Source: Akkermansia massiliensis (GTDB lineage Bacteria; Verrucomicrobiota; Verrucomicrobiia; Verrucomicrobiales; Akkermansiaceae). Taken from it: 64,000 nt of DNA. Positions within the stretch are counted from its first letter, which is position 1; each line of letters opens with the position of its first letter. The translations under genes and the position numbers were made by a program. The notes under the pieces were generated by a model. The model did no database searches. It saw only the letters and a program-made list of their open reading frames with translations, and had not been told where the DNA came from. The stretch spans positions 1,752,208 through 1,816,207 of the forward strand of contig NZ_JAMGSI010000001.1 of assembly GCF_023516715.1 (NCBI RefSeq), in the 5' to 3' direction. Below, piece after piece: positions 50,523-60,020 of this stretch.

Positions 50523-52070
50523 ATGAATGGTAATTTATTTAAAATTGTACTGATTTCAGTAGTTGCCATTCTCCTAGCCATCATAGGCGGTGTCATGTCG
50601 GCGGATGGAGACCCCTTTTCCATCGCCCTGGCTGTTTCCCCCTTCCTCCTGGCCGTCCTTTTCCTGATGAAGGAAAAGGTATGGTACCTGTGGATATGGC
50701 TTCCCCTGCTCTTCCTGCCCATACCGGAACTAAAGGACTACGCACCCCTCTTCGCCTACGGCATTACCATTCCCTTCTACTTGTGGAATGCCATGCTCAA
50801 GCGTTCAACCCTGACATGGAATGCCGCCCCTCTCCTGGACGCTGTCATTCTCGTGCTGTTCATGCATGTGGGCTACGTCTTCCTGAGCCACCCCTTCGGC
50901 CTGGGCCTGAATGTGCTGGAAGACTACTACGGGGGCAAGGGATACGTCCTCTTCCTTCAGGCGCTCCTTGCCTATCTTTGCCTCTCCTCCCTGAAAACCA
51001 CCAGCAATGAACTGGGAAAGGTGCTTCAATGGGCCGTTTTTCTGACCATTATCTTCACGCTGATCTCAACCGCCCAGGGCATCCTTTCACCGAATTCTGC
51101 CGGAGCGAACCCGGCGGCGGCCGCAGTCTCGGCAAGCGCCGCCTCCGAAGACACGCGGCAATCGACCTTCCTCCAAATTTCCCTATTGGCGGTTCAACTA
51201 CTCATCATCAACTACTCCGTATGGCAGATGATCAAACGTCCCTGGTGGGGCGCCCTTCTTGTCCTTGGAACCATCGGAGTCCTGTTTAGCGGATTCCGCT
51301 CCTTTATTGCGCAGCTTCTGCTCCTGTTTTTCACAATATCTCTGATCTACAAAAGATGGTTCTTCTGCATCCTGGTTCCCATCTTCGGAATGCTTTTGCT
51401 TCTGCTCCTCTCCTCCTCAGGAATGCTCCATTCCTTTCCTTACGGTATCCAGCGCACACTTTCAACCCTTCCTTTCCTGGATGTCAGCATGCAAGCCAGA
51501 GTAAACGCGGAAGCGTCCATGAACTGGCGCTTTGAAATGTGGGAATGGGCTCTGGACGACCGCGAACACTTCATTCAGGACAAGGTATTCGGAGACGGCT
51601 TTTCACGGGATATCAGCATCGTGAAAGCCAACATCTATGAGGAAGCCTACAACCTCAGCCAGGACCAGTCATCCTTTGCCTGGAACGGGCTATGGCACAG
51701 CGGCCCCATTTCCACCATTCAAACGCTTGGCTACGTGGGGCTTTCCCTGTACCTCATTCTGTCCGTCATCGGCATGACCTATGCATGGATCGTCAGCAGA
51801 ATCTACCGCAACCACAAATACAAGCTGGGCATTCTTTACGTTTCAACCGTCTACTTCATCAAGCCGCTCACCTTTCTGCTGATCTTCGGGGATAGTACCA
51901 CCATCTCCATGGACATCATCTCCCTGGCCATCATCAAGGTACTCTTCTCCTGCGCCAAAAAGGAAGGCCTGTACGTATCCCTCCACATCCGCAAGGAATA
52001 CATGCCGCTCATTATCCGGAAGACGGAGGCAAAACCGCAGCCTGCCGCCGCGCCCGCCATTTCCGCCTGA
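50523..52070 (+). CDS. O-antigen ligase/polymerase-like membrane protein
   Basis: Encodes 515 residues with about twelve membrane helices and one large extracytoplasmic loop (about 325-405) after the helix run, with RFEMWEWALDD at its start. This layout fits the Wzy/WaaL (O-antigen ligase) superfamily. It probably joins or polymerises glycan repeat units at the outer face of the inner membrane. Location near kdsB and the acyltransferase gene supports a surface-glycan role. The exact substrate is unknown. Confidence 0.7.
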   Translation: MNGNLFKIVLISVVAILLAIIGGVMSADGDPFSIALAVSPFLLAVLFLMKEKVWYLWIWLPLLFLPIPELKDYAPLFAYGITIPFYLWNAMLKRSTLTWNAAPLLDAVILVLFMHVGYVFLSHPFGLGLNVLEDYYGGKGYVLFLQALLAYLCLSSLKTTSNELGKVLQWAVFLTIIFTLISTAQGILSPNSAGANPAAAAVSASAASEDTRQSTFLQISLLAVQLLIINYSVWQMIKRPWWGALLVLGTIGVLFSGFRSFIAQLLLLFFTISLIYKRWFFCILVPIFGMLLLLLLSSSGMLHSFPYGIQRTLSTLPFLDVSMQARVNAEASMNWRFEMWEWALDDREHFIQDKVFGDGFSRDISIVKANIYEEAYNLSQDQSSFAWNGLWHSGPISTIQTLGYVGLSLYLILSVIGMTYAWIVSRIYRNHKYKLGILYVSTVYFIKPLTFLLIFGDSTTISMDIISLAIIKVLFSCAKKEGLYVSLHIRKEYMPLIIRKTEAKPQPAAAPAISA

Positions 52071-52167
52071 CCGTTCCGCCCCTACTCCGGAAAAACGGGC
52101 GCATCTGATGCTTGAGGCTGGACTAATTCAAGGGGAGTTGCTACCTTTCGATGCGTTTCCTCTTCTC

Positions 52168-52917
52168 ATGGCAGCAGACTCTCCTCATCATATCATCGGC
52201 CTCATCCCGTCACGCTGGGGGTCCTCCAGATTTCCGGGCAAGCCGCTTCACCTCATTGCAGGAAAACCGCTTGTCCAGCACGTATGGGAACGCGTTTCCC
52301 GCTGCTCCCGCCTTGACGACATCGCCATCGCCACGGACGACCAGCGCATCTTCGACACCGCCGTGGCCTTCGGCGCCAAGGCGATCATGACCTCTCCGGA
52401 CCATCCCAGCGGCAGCGACCGCCTGGCGGAAGCGGTGCAAGCCTTCCCCTCCGCCACTCATGTGGTCAATATCCAGGGAGACGAACCCCTCATTGACCCG
52501 GCCCTGATTGACAGGCTGGCGGACGCGCTGGTTTCTGACGGGGCCCTGTCCATGGCTACCGTGGCCTGCCCCATCAGCGCGCAGGAAGACCTGGACAACC
52601 CGAACATCGTCAAAGTGGTCCTGGCCGGCAACGGCGACGCCCTGTACTTCTCCCGTTCCGTCATTCCCTATGCCCGCCATCCCCGCGTCACCCCCCCGCT
52701 GCGCCATCTGGGCATTTACGCCTACCGCCGGGACTTCCTTGAAAACTACGTGCGCTGGGAACCCACCCCCCTGGAACAAACGGAATCCCTGGAACAACTG
52801 CGCGCGCTGGAAAACGGCGCCAGAATCAGAGTCATTCTGACGGACCATGTCAGCGTGGGCGTAGACACGCCGGAACAGGCGGCCCAGGTGGAACAAATCT
52901 TATTAAACATACATTAA
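52168..52917 (+). CDS. kdsB: 3-deoxy-manno-octulosonate cytidylyltransferase
   Basis: Encodes 249 residues, the standard length. Activates KDO with CTP for lipid A/LPS core assembly. Motifs: IPSRWGSSRFPGKPL, IATDDQRIF, HPSGSDRLAEA and VNIQGDEPLIDP, typical of CMP-KDO synthetase. Start ATG 52168 (MAADSP) chosen over an ATG 60 nt upstream because family length fits. Directly upstream of pyrG (11 nt), which makes its CTP substrate. Confidence 0.93.
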   Translation: MAADSPHHIIGLIPSRWGSSRFPGKPLHLIAGKPLVQHVWERVSRCSRLDDIAIATDDQRIFDTAVAFGAKAIMTSPDHPSGSDRLAEAVQAFPSATHVVNIQGDEPLIDPALIDRLADALVSDGALSMATVACPISAQEDLDNPNIVKVVLAGNGDALYFSRSVIPYARHPRVTPPLRHLGIYAYRRDFLENYVRWEPTPLEQTESLEQLRALENGARIRVILTDHVSVGVDTPEQAAQVEQILLNIH

Positions 52918-52928
52918 GAACCATAATC

Positions 52929-54536
52929 ATGAAATACATCTTCGTCACAGGTGGTGTTGTCTCCTCTCTCGGCAAAGGACTGGCGGCGGCATCCATCGGT
53001 ACTCTGCTGGAACGCTGCGGTCTCAAGGTCACCCTTCAAAAATTCGACCCCTACTTGAATGTAGACCCCGGCACGATGAGCCCGTTCCAGCACGGGGAAG
53101 TGTACGTCTTGAACGACGGGGCGGAAACGGATCTGGACCTGGGCCATTATGAACGCTTCGTCCATTGCAACCTCTCCCGTCTTAACAACCTTACTTCCGG
53201 CCAGGTCTTTGAAAGCGTGCTGCATAAGGAACGCCGGGGAGACTATCTGGGTAAAACGGTTCAATACATTCCGCACGTCACGGATGAAATCAAAAACCGC
53301 CTTTATGAAGTCACGGAACAATCGGACGTGGACATCATCATCACGGAAATCGGCGGCACGGTAGGGGACATGGAAGGCCACATCTTCCTGGAAGCCCTGC
53401 GCCAGTTCGCGCTGGAAGTGGGCCGCGACAATGTCTGCTTCATCCACGTCACCCTGCTCCCCTACATCAAGGCCGCCGGGGAAATGAAAACGAAGCCCAC
53501 CCAGCAATCCGTCGCCAAGCTCCGGGAAATTGGTATTCAGCCGGACGTGATCATCTGCCGGACGGAATACGATATGAGCGAAGACGAAAGGAGGAAAATC
53601 GCCATGTTCTGCAACGTGGAAGCCAAAAATGTCATCGCCTTCCGCGACGTTAAAAACACCATTTACGAATGTCCTCTGGACCTCAGCCAGGACAAAATAG
53701 ACCGCATCGTCACCAAGCGCCTGGGGCTGGACGTTCCCGCTCCCAACCTGGCGGACTGGCAGCGTTACGTGGGGCGCGTCATCAGCCCAAGCCACTCCGT
53801 AAGGATTGCCGTAGTCGGCAAATACATCGCCCTTCAGGACGCTTACAAATCCATCTATGAATCCTTCACTCATGCCGGTGCTGAAAATGACACTCGCGTG
53901 GAAATCCTCCGGATAGACGCGGAAGAAATTGAAGAAAAAGGAGCGGATGCCCTGATCGGTTCCGTGGACGGCATTCTGGTGCCGGGCGGCTTTGGAGACC
54001 GCGGCATTGAAGGAAAAATACAAACAGTGGAATATGCGCGCACCAAGGGCATCCCGTTCCTGGGCATCTGCCTGGGCATGCAGGTAGCCGTCATTGAATA
54101 CGCACGCCACATCTGCGGCATGGACGATGCCAACTCCACGGAATTCGACCAGAAATCCACCCACCCCGTCATCAGCCTTCAGGAAGAGCAGAAAGGAATC
54201 AAAGCCATGGGGGCCACCATGCGCCTGGGCTCCTATAAAGCCCTGATCCAGCCCGGAACTCTGGCGCACAAGCTGTACGGCAAGGACAGCGTCACGGAAC
54301 GCCACCGCCACCGTTACGAATTCAACCCGGCCTACCGTGAAGAACTGGAAAACGCAGGCATGGTCATCAGCGCCGTTAATGATGAACACGGCCTGGTGGA
54401 AGTCGTGGAACTTCCCTCCCATCCCTTCTTCATTGCCTGCCAGTACCATCCGGAATTCCAGTCCGCACCCAACCGGGCTCATCCGCTCTTCTCCGGTCTG
54501 GTTTCAGCCGCGCTGGAACACAAGAGCCGCTCCTGA
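52929..54536 (+). CDS. pyrG: CTP synthase
   Basis: Encodes 535 residues. Amination of UTP to CTP using glutamine and ATP. N-terminal synthetase domain begins KYIFVTGGVVSSLGKGLAA, with EIGGTVGDMEG for the active site; the C-terminal class I glutamine amidotransferase has LGICLGMQ (nucleophile Cys) and CQYHPEFQS (His and Glu). All expected motifs are present. Operon with kdsB; a perfect terminator follows. Confidence 0.97.
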   Translation: MKYIFVTGGVVSSLGKGLAAASIGTLLERCGLKVTLQKFDPYLNVDPGTMSPFQHGEVYVLNDGAETDLDLGHYERFVHCNLSRLNNLTSGQVFESVLHKERRGDYLGKTVQYIPHVTDEIKNRLYEVTEQSDVDIIITEIGGTVGDMEGHIFLEALRQFALEVGRDNVCFIHVTLLPYIKAAGEMKTKPTQQSVAKLREIGIQPDVIICRTEYDMSEDERRKIAMFCNVEAKNVIAFRDVKNTIYECPLDLSQDKIDRIVTKRLGLDVPAPNLADWQRYVGRVISPSHSVRIAVVGKYIALQDAYKSIYESFTHAGAENDTRVEILRIDAEEIEEKGADALIGSVDGILVPGGFGDRGIEGKIQTVEYARTKGIPFLGICLGMQVAVIEYARHICGMDDANSTEFDQKSTHPVISLQEEQKGIKAMGATMRLGSYKALIQPGTLAHKLYGKDSVTERHRHRYEFNPAYREELENAGMVISAVNDEHGLVEVVELPSHPFFIACQYHPEFQSAPNRAHPLFSGLVSAALEHKSRS

Positions 54537-54553
54537 CCCTTCACCCAGCCCGG

Positions 54554-54596
54554 GGCCTTTTCCGGAAACCCTGTTCCGGAAAAGGCCTTCTCTTTC
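54554..54596 (+). terminator. Terminator after pyrG
   Basis: Perfect 14-bp stem GGCCTTTTCCGGAA / TTCCGGAAAAGGCC with a 6-nt loop followed by TTCTCTTTCC. Confidence 0.8.
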
Positions 54597-54601
54597 CAGG
54601 C

Positions 54602-56164
54602 ATGTTCACGGACCTCCTTGTCATCGTCGTCTACTTTCTGGCTATCTTCTGCATTGGCATCTATGCGGGACGCAGGCAGAACTCCCTGACGGACTATGCC
54701 CTGGGCAACCGCTCCCTGCCCTGGTGGGCCATTCTGGCCTCCATCCTGGCGGCGGAAATCAGCGCGGCCACCTTTCTGGGGGCTCCGGGGGAAGGCTACC
54801 ATACCCGCAACTTCACGTACGCCCAGCTCTGCATCGGCACTATCCTGGGCCGCATCATCGTCGGCAAGCTCTTCCTCAAACCCTACTATGACTACAAGGT
54901 GGTCTCCATCTATGAATACCTGGAAAAAAGATTCGGGCTCCTGACGCGCCGCACGGCCTCCATGGTCTTCCTGGTCAGCCGGGTGCTCGCCAGTGGAACA
55001 AGACTTTACTTTGCAGGCATTCTGCTGGTCATTGCCTACCAATTCATGACGGACACCACGGCGGACGCCAACCAAATTGTCCTGCTTTACATTGCCGCGC
55101 TGGTCGTCATCTCCATCGCCACCACCATTTACACAGCCATCGGCGGCTTGAAAGCCGTCGTCTGGACGGATGTCCTCCAGGCCGTCGTGCTGGGCGTCTC
55201 CATGCTCTCCGCCCTGTGGGTTCTCTTCTCCCACATTCCCGGAGGGTGGAACTCCATCTCAGCCGCCATGAACGGAGGGGACGACTGGAAATTCTTCTCG
55301 TGGGGCACCAAGGAAGGCCTGGACTTCCTCCAGCAATGCGCCCATGTCCTGGGTCAGGAATACACGGTATGGGCAGCCTTCCTGGGAGCGACCTTCATCA
55401 CCATGGCTACACACGGCACGGACCAGGACATGGTGCAGCGGATGCTGGCCGCAAAAAGCAGCAAGGCGGGAACGCGGGCAGTCATCGTATCCGGGCTGCT
55501 GGACTTCCCCATCGTCATCGTCTTCCTCTTCACGGGCATTCTTCTCTACGTCTTCTACCAGTACAATCCGGCGTCCCTCCCCGCAGACACGCCGCAGCTC
55601 CATGTCTTCCCTTACTTCATCATCCATGAACTGCCCAACGGCATCCGGGGGCTGCTGATCGCCGGGCTCCTGGCAACCGCCATGGGTTCCCTGTCCACCG
55701 CTCTCAACTCCCTGGCAACCACCGCCACCAAGGACTGGTACCAGGGAGTATTCAAACCGGAAGCCACGGAACGTCAGCTCCTCCGGTGCGTGCGCTGGGG
55801 AACGGCCGGCTTCTCCCTGCTGCTCATCCTCGTCGGTTCCATCACGGCGTGGTACGTGGTGCACCACCCGGAAGTCCGCATCATTCAAATCGCCCTGGGC
55901 ATCTTCGGCTACACCTACGGCTCGCTGCTTGGCATCTTCCTGCTCGGGATGCTGACGCGCACCAGAGGAAACGATTCAGGAAACATCATTGCCATGGCGG
56001 CAGGCTTCCTGGTCATTGCCTTGCTGACCGAACTCATCCCCCTGCCCGCCGACTGGAGGCAATATATTCCGGAAATAGCCTTTCCATGGCGCGTAACCAT
56101 CGGCACCCTGGTCACCTTTGCCGTCGGCTTCGGTTTCAGGAGCCGCCACATCTCCGCACGCTGA
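54602..56164 (+). CDS. Sodium:solute symporter family transporter
   Basis: Encodes 520 residues, about 13 membrane helices. Starts with GRRQNSLTDYALGNRSLPWW and SAATFLGAPGEGY, typical of SSS family members; the sodium-site helix VFLVSRVLASGTRLYFA and GLLATAMGSLSTALNSLAT follow. Closest in look to glucose/galactose or sialic-acid-type symporters, but substrate is not decidable. No Shine-Dalgarno; it starts within 6 nt of the pyrG terminator. Confidence 0.88.
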   Translation: MFTDLLVIVVYFLAIFCIGIYAGRRQNSLTDYALGNRSLPWWAILASILAAEISAATFLGAPGEGYHTRNFTYAQLCIGTILGRIIVGKLFLKPYYDYKVVSIYEYLEKRFGLLTRRTASMVFLVSRVLASGTRLYFAGILLVIAYQFMTDTTADANQIVLLYIAALVVISIATTIYTAIGGLKAVVWTDVLQAVVLGVSMLSALWVLFSHIPGGWNSISAAMNGGDDWKFFSWGTKEGLDFLQQCAHVLGQEYTVWAAFLGATFITMATHGTDQDMVQRMLAAKSSKAGTRAVIVSGLLDFPIVIVFLFTGILLYVFYQYNPASLPADTPQLHVFPYFIIHELPNGIRGLLIAGLLATAMGSLSTALNSLATTATKDWYQGVFKPEATERQLLRCVRWGTAGFSLLLILVGSITAWYVVHHPEVRIIQIALGIFGYTYGSLLGIFLLGMLTRTRGNDSGNIIAMAAGFLVIALLTELIPLPADWRQYIPEIAFPWRVTIGTLVTFAVGFGFRSRHISAR

Positions 56165-56661
56165 ACGGCATCCGCCGTTACCCGGCTTGCGTTCCGGCTT
56201 TCCCCTATTAAGGAAACTTGAAACCTTATTGCAGTTTCAGGACATCCCGTTATCCATTCGACGCCTCATTCTTCTGAAAGGCATGTTGACCACCACTCCT
56301 TTGCCCATAAAAAATGCATTCTCCAGCAGCGCTCTTCCCGTTACCGGAACAGAAAAGCAAAAATGAAGGTATTCTTTGCAAGTCTCCAACATATGAAACC
56401 GGCTGTGGAATAAACTACCGCTTTTATCTTTCCAGGAAGGCCCCCTCCTTCTATCCAACGGCACCTATCCTCTCCCAAGGAGAGGAAAAGAAACCTGGTT
56501 AAGAAATCGTCACAATCAGCAACGCATTGGCAGAATTACAGTTGTGCAACACCCCCACTTCCCGTCTTCCATCCCGTCCCTATTGTCTAAATAGTCCATC
56601 TTGTCTACCGGCAGAACCCCGCCGTAAAAACAATCCCTTCCCTCCCTCTTCCCTATTCCTC
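56165..56661. other. Intergenic stretch outside the inverted repeat
   Basis: No gene supported. Composition is more AT-rich than the flanking symporter gene. The inverted-repeat arm begins about 56662 and carries the terminator of the minus-strand gene. Confidence 0.5.
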
Positions 56662-58365
56662 CCCCTTAAGCACAAAAAGAGCCGCTCCCCGTGGATGGGA
56701 AGCGGCGCTGGCCGGGAAGAAGAAAAAGAACTCTCTCTTTTATTACACCTCCTCGGGAGACAGCCAGCGGAAGGAGACGATGTTGAACTTCCTCCCGAAC
56801 GCCTTGTTCACCGCGCTCAGCTCCGTCTCCTCCAGCGCTCCGCTCTTCATGTTGATCTTCTTGACCGGCGTCTCCGGGCTGTCCACCGGGTCCACGTAGT
56901 TGATCCCCCTCTGCACCACCGCCTCGCACCACGCCCGCGACAGCACCACACCCTCGCGGTTGGTCAGCTCCCCGTAGGCCCGGATCGTAAACGTGTCGTC
57001 GCGCGTCGTTAAAATATTGCCCAGCACCGCCAGCACGTCGGACTGGATCAGGTAGCCGGGCGCCGCCGTGTACACCGATCCCTTGGCCGCGTCCTGGTTC
57101 GGGTACCCTCCCTTGGGCGTGATGACCATGTCGGAGAGTTCGTCAAAGGTGCTGTTGATGGAGCTTTCGTCGATGGCCGCCTGAAGCGCCCCCTTCACCC
57201 CCATCTCCCCGCTCTGCAGGCGGCGGTTGACGAAGTCGGACATGTTCAGGAAGGGGCCCCTCTTCTTGACCTCCTGGACCATGTTCCGGGCCAGGGACTT
57301 GATCTGCGAGTCGCTGAGCGTTCTGAGGTCGGACCACGCCATGGCCTCCCCGTCCGGGACGCCCTGGGTTACGCCCACCGAGCCGTAGTCGTCCACGTGG
57401 GACTTGTCGCTGCTGGCCACCCCGAAGCGGGAGAAGGCCGTCTGGCTGTTGTTGAGCACGGATGGGGTCCCGCTCCGGGAGTAGAGGAGCTTTCGCTTTT
57501 TGAGCCCAAGCAGGGTGGCTTCCCATGCGCGCTGGGAGGTGGAGTTGACGTTGAAGCCCCCGGCCACGGTGAGGTACTTGGAGGCGTGCTTGTAGCCTTC
57601 GTCGGTCTTGGAGAGTTCTTCGACGACGGCCTCGGAGGGCTTGCCCTGGAGGTCGGGCACGAAGCGCCTGTTGGCAATGCCGGCGGCCCTGTTGGAGGAG
57701 GCGTCCGTGGAGAAGGCCTGTTGAAGCACGGTTTTAAGTTCCTCCCTGCCCGTGCCTCCGATGCTGGAGGGGCGCGCGGCCAGGGAGGAGGCGAACCAGG
57801 AGTCCCAGAGGGCGTCGTTGACCATCAGGCCGTGGTCCCAGAAGTCGCCCAGGGAGGCGTCTCCCATGATTTCATTGTGGGAGAAGACCTTGTCGGGCGG
57901 GAGCATGGGGTCGGCAAAAGCGTTGCCGATCCCCACGCCCGGCACGCCGGACTGGTAGGCGAAGCGCTTGGCGACGGCCGCCTTGGAGTCGCTCCTGTAC
58001 CATCCCGGGGTGAGGCGGCAGCCTGCGAAGCCGGCGAGGCTGGAGGGCTGCTGGAAGGGGAGTTCCGCGGCCACGATCTTGTTGACCTGCTCGGCGCCCG
58101 GTCCGCCGAAGGGGGAGAGCCTGGTGCCGTCGTTGGAGAGGATGTTGGAGATGGTGATGGGGAAGAAGTCGCTGTTGGCATTTTTGACTTCAAACTGGTA
58201 GGGGCTGTAGAGGCGTCCGAGCTCGGAGGCGGTGGGCATCTGCCCACCCCAGAAGAGAGGGCTGGAGTGCTGCCATGTCTTGGCGCGGTAGTCCTTGCCT
58301 TCCGGGTAGGCTCCGATCACCGGAGGCTTGCCCCATTTGACCGATACCCCGTAGTAGGCGATGAA
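56662..58365 (-). repeat. Left arm of a 1.7-kb inverted repeat
   Basis: Reverse complement of 62298-64000 with near-perfect identity: every stretch I compared matches except five sites near 57342-57525 (counterparts at 63137-63319). Coordinates map as p to 120662 minus p on the outer side of the indel and 120663 minus p on the inner side. The arm contains the last about 540 codons of the minus-strand gene plus its terminator. It ends where the plus copy's pairing partner leaves the window, so its outer limit is unknown. Confidence 0.9.
56674..56706 (-). terminator. Terminator of the minus-strand surface-type gene
   Basis: On the minus strand: GCCGCTTCCC / GGGGAGCGGC (one G-T pair), loop ATCCAC, then TCTTTTT. 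It is an exact copy of the terminator at 63956-63988. Confidence 0.85.
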
Positions 58366-59730
58366 AAGAGCGTCCGGATCCGCCTCGCCATAATAGCCCT
58401 GCCTTTCCTTGTTCTCTTCCGGTCCGGTATTGTTTTTCCACATGTCCGCCGGGAATTTGATGTTTTCAAGCAGAGGTTTTTCCCACGCGCCCCAGTTCAG
58501 GTTCAGCACGGCGGGCATCGTCTTGGAGAAGATGGCGGGGTCTGCCGTATTGGCGCCGTTCAGCTTGGTGGGTTGTCCCATCTGCTCCGCTCTCATGAGA
58601 CCGGCCCCCATCGTGAAGGTTCCCAGTTTTTTGGAACCGGCTCCGAATTCGTCCGTATATTTATGGCTGAGGATGTGGTCGGAGGGTGTCCGGTCGGCGG
58701 TCGTGCCGGACCAGCCTTTCAGGTCGTCATCATTCTGGGCGAAAATGGCGGAGGCCATGAACGGGTCTCCGTCCAGGTACTTGTTGCCGTCAAAATTCTG
58801 GTATTTCAGGCCGGAGTACATGTTGACGGAGTAGCCTGTGGTCTGGGCGGAATCCAGGGACCAGCCTTCCTTCATGGCAAAGTTATCCGTTTTAATGTCA
58901 ATACCATTATCTTTGGACCGGTAGACGGAGTTGCCGTGGAAGGGGTTGGACACGTCATCAATCAGGGGAATAGGCTGAGCGAAAATGACGATTTCTCCGG
59001 CTTTCAGGGTAGAAGGATTACCCTTGTTGGTTGAGCCGTCCGACTGGTAGGTGACTTTGTCACGGAAGGACGCGCCGAAGTCCGCCACCTGGCGGTCGTT
59101 TTTGTTTATGGCATTTTGAACGTAGGGAGTCAGGGGATGTTCCGTATAGTTGCCCATGGCCCCCACACCGCCGCCGTTTTTGATGTTGTGGGAGAACATC
59201 AGGGGCATGAAGCGGTGTTCGCCGAAGTAGGCCCCCCATACTTCTCCATTGGCCCCCTGGAATTTCATGTCTACGTTGTATGGGTTCCACCATACATAGA
59301 CGGGAATGACGGAGAAGGCCAGATTGATGAATCCGCCATTTACGGAGGGATTCTGGCCGTTTGTTCCTTCGAATCTGGCGTACTGGACGCCGACGAAGGA
59401 GTAGAAGCGCAGCAGAATAGGATGGCGCATGTACGTGTAGCGGTTGTCCATCATTTCCATGTTCGCTGTGGCGTCAGACGCAATCAATGTGCTGGGGGAG
59501 GTCCCGTTCCACTGCAATGTGGCGGAAGCGTCCTGGCCTTCCCTCTTCGTGGAGGAGTCCCACACGTTGGCCCACAGGAAGAGCTGGTTCCAGGAGGCAA
59601 TGGGCCGGTTCTGCTCGGTCGGGCTGCCGTCCTCGGACGTATACGGCCGGAGACCGATGTCTGCGGTGTCGCTACGGAATTCCTCAGGCAGCTTTTCTTG
59701 AGAGAATATGATATTCAGGTCTTTTTTCAA
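56743..59730 (-). CDS. 5'-truncated copy of Verru_Chthon-cassette-like surface protein
   Basis: Open frame of 995 residues starting MKKDLNIIFSQEKLP. It aligns from there with residue ~325 onward of the plus-strand copy; homology begins at SDSKFGG, just upstream of the ATG, directly after an in-frame TAA. The first 320 residues, including the pilin-like signal, are missing. No signal peptide, so if translated it would stay in the cytoplasm. The first about 460 codons are homologous but clearly diverged from the plus copy; the last about 540 are virtually identical and carry the unbroken 3' end. Best seen as a silent donor cassette or one half of an invertible locus. The intergenic gap to the plus copy is AT-rich. 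Confidence 0.7.
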   Translation of the reverse strand: MKKDLNIIFSQEKLPEEFRSDTADIGLRPYTSEDGSPTEQNRPIASWNQLFLWANVWDSSTKREGQDASATLQWNGTSPSTLIASDATANMEMMDNRYTYMRHPILLRFYSFVGVQYARFEGTNGQNPSVNGGFINLAFSVIPVYVWWNPYNVDMKFQGANGEVWGAYFGEHRFMPLMFSHNIKNGGGVGAMGNYTEHPLTPYVQNAINKNDRQVADFGASFRDKVTYQSDGSTNKGNPSTLKAGEIVIFAQPIPLIDDVSNPFHGNSVYRSKDNGIDIKTDNFAMKEGWSLDSAQTTGYSVNMYSGLKYQNFDGNKYLDGDPFMASAIFAQNDDDLKGWSGTTADRTPSDHILSHKYTDEFGAGSKKLGTFTMGAGLMRAEQMGQPTKLNGANTADPAIFSKTMPAVLNLNWGAWEKPLLENIKFPADMWKNNTGPEENKERQGYYGEADPDALFIAYYGVSVKWGKPPVIGAYPEGKDYRAKTWQHSSPLFWGGQMPTASELGRLYSPYQFEVKNANSDFFPITISNILSNDGTRLSPFGGPGAEQVNKIVAAELPFQQPSSLAGFAGCRLTPGWYRSDSKAAVAKRFAYQSGVPGVGIGNAFADPMLPPDKVFSHNEIMGDASLGDFWDHGLMVNDALWDSWFASSLAARPSSIGGTGREELKTVLQQAFSTDASSNRAAGIANRRFVPDLQGKPSEAVVEELSKTDEGYKHASKYLTVAGGFNVNSTSQRAWEATLLGLKKRKLLYSRSGTPSVLNNSQTAFSRFGVASSDKSHVDDYGSVGVTQGVPDGEAMAWSDLRTLSDSQIKSLARNMVQEVKKRGPFLNMSDFVNRRLQSGEMGVKGALQAAIDESSINSTFDELSDMVITPKGGYPNQDAAKGSVYTAAPGYLIQSDVLAVLGNILTTRDDTFTIRAYGELTNREGVVLSRAWCEAVVQRGINYVDPVDSPETPVKKINMKSGALEETELSAVNKAFGRKFNIVSFRWLSPEEV

Positions 59731-60020
59731 TCCACCGAATTTAGAATCCGATTTTTCTTATAAATACCATAATATAAGATTTTAAGAACTGATTATCATA
59801 AAAATGCATTCTCCCCGCTTCCTTCCTCCTTCCAGATGGTTTCTCCGTCAATTTATTCTGCCTGCAATGCGCTTGTTTGAAGCAATTTTGAGCTTGCATG
59901 GACTGCCTCTTTTTTGTATTGACTAGAGTTAAGAATTGGCTCTTCGCACCTTCGTGACAGTGGGGATTTTTATACCCTCAAACTTGAGCGGAAAAGTGCA
60001 CGCCGGAACCCACCATTTTC
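59731..60020. other. AT-rich intergenic region between head-to-head copies
   Basis: 290 nt between the two copies. It must hold the promoter for the plus-strand gene; a TTGACT hexamer at 59919-59924 is a -35 candidate, but no good -10 follows at the usual distance. An unpaired TAA just upstream of the minus copy marks where homology to the plus copy ends. Confidence 0.5.

Noticed and set aside
57397..59034. Long frames on the strand opposite the surface-type genes (for example 545 codons), repeated in the other arm
   Set aside because: Mirror frames of GC-rich coding sequence; they lack start signals and appear in both copies only because the arms are identical.
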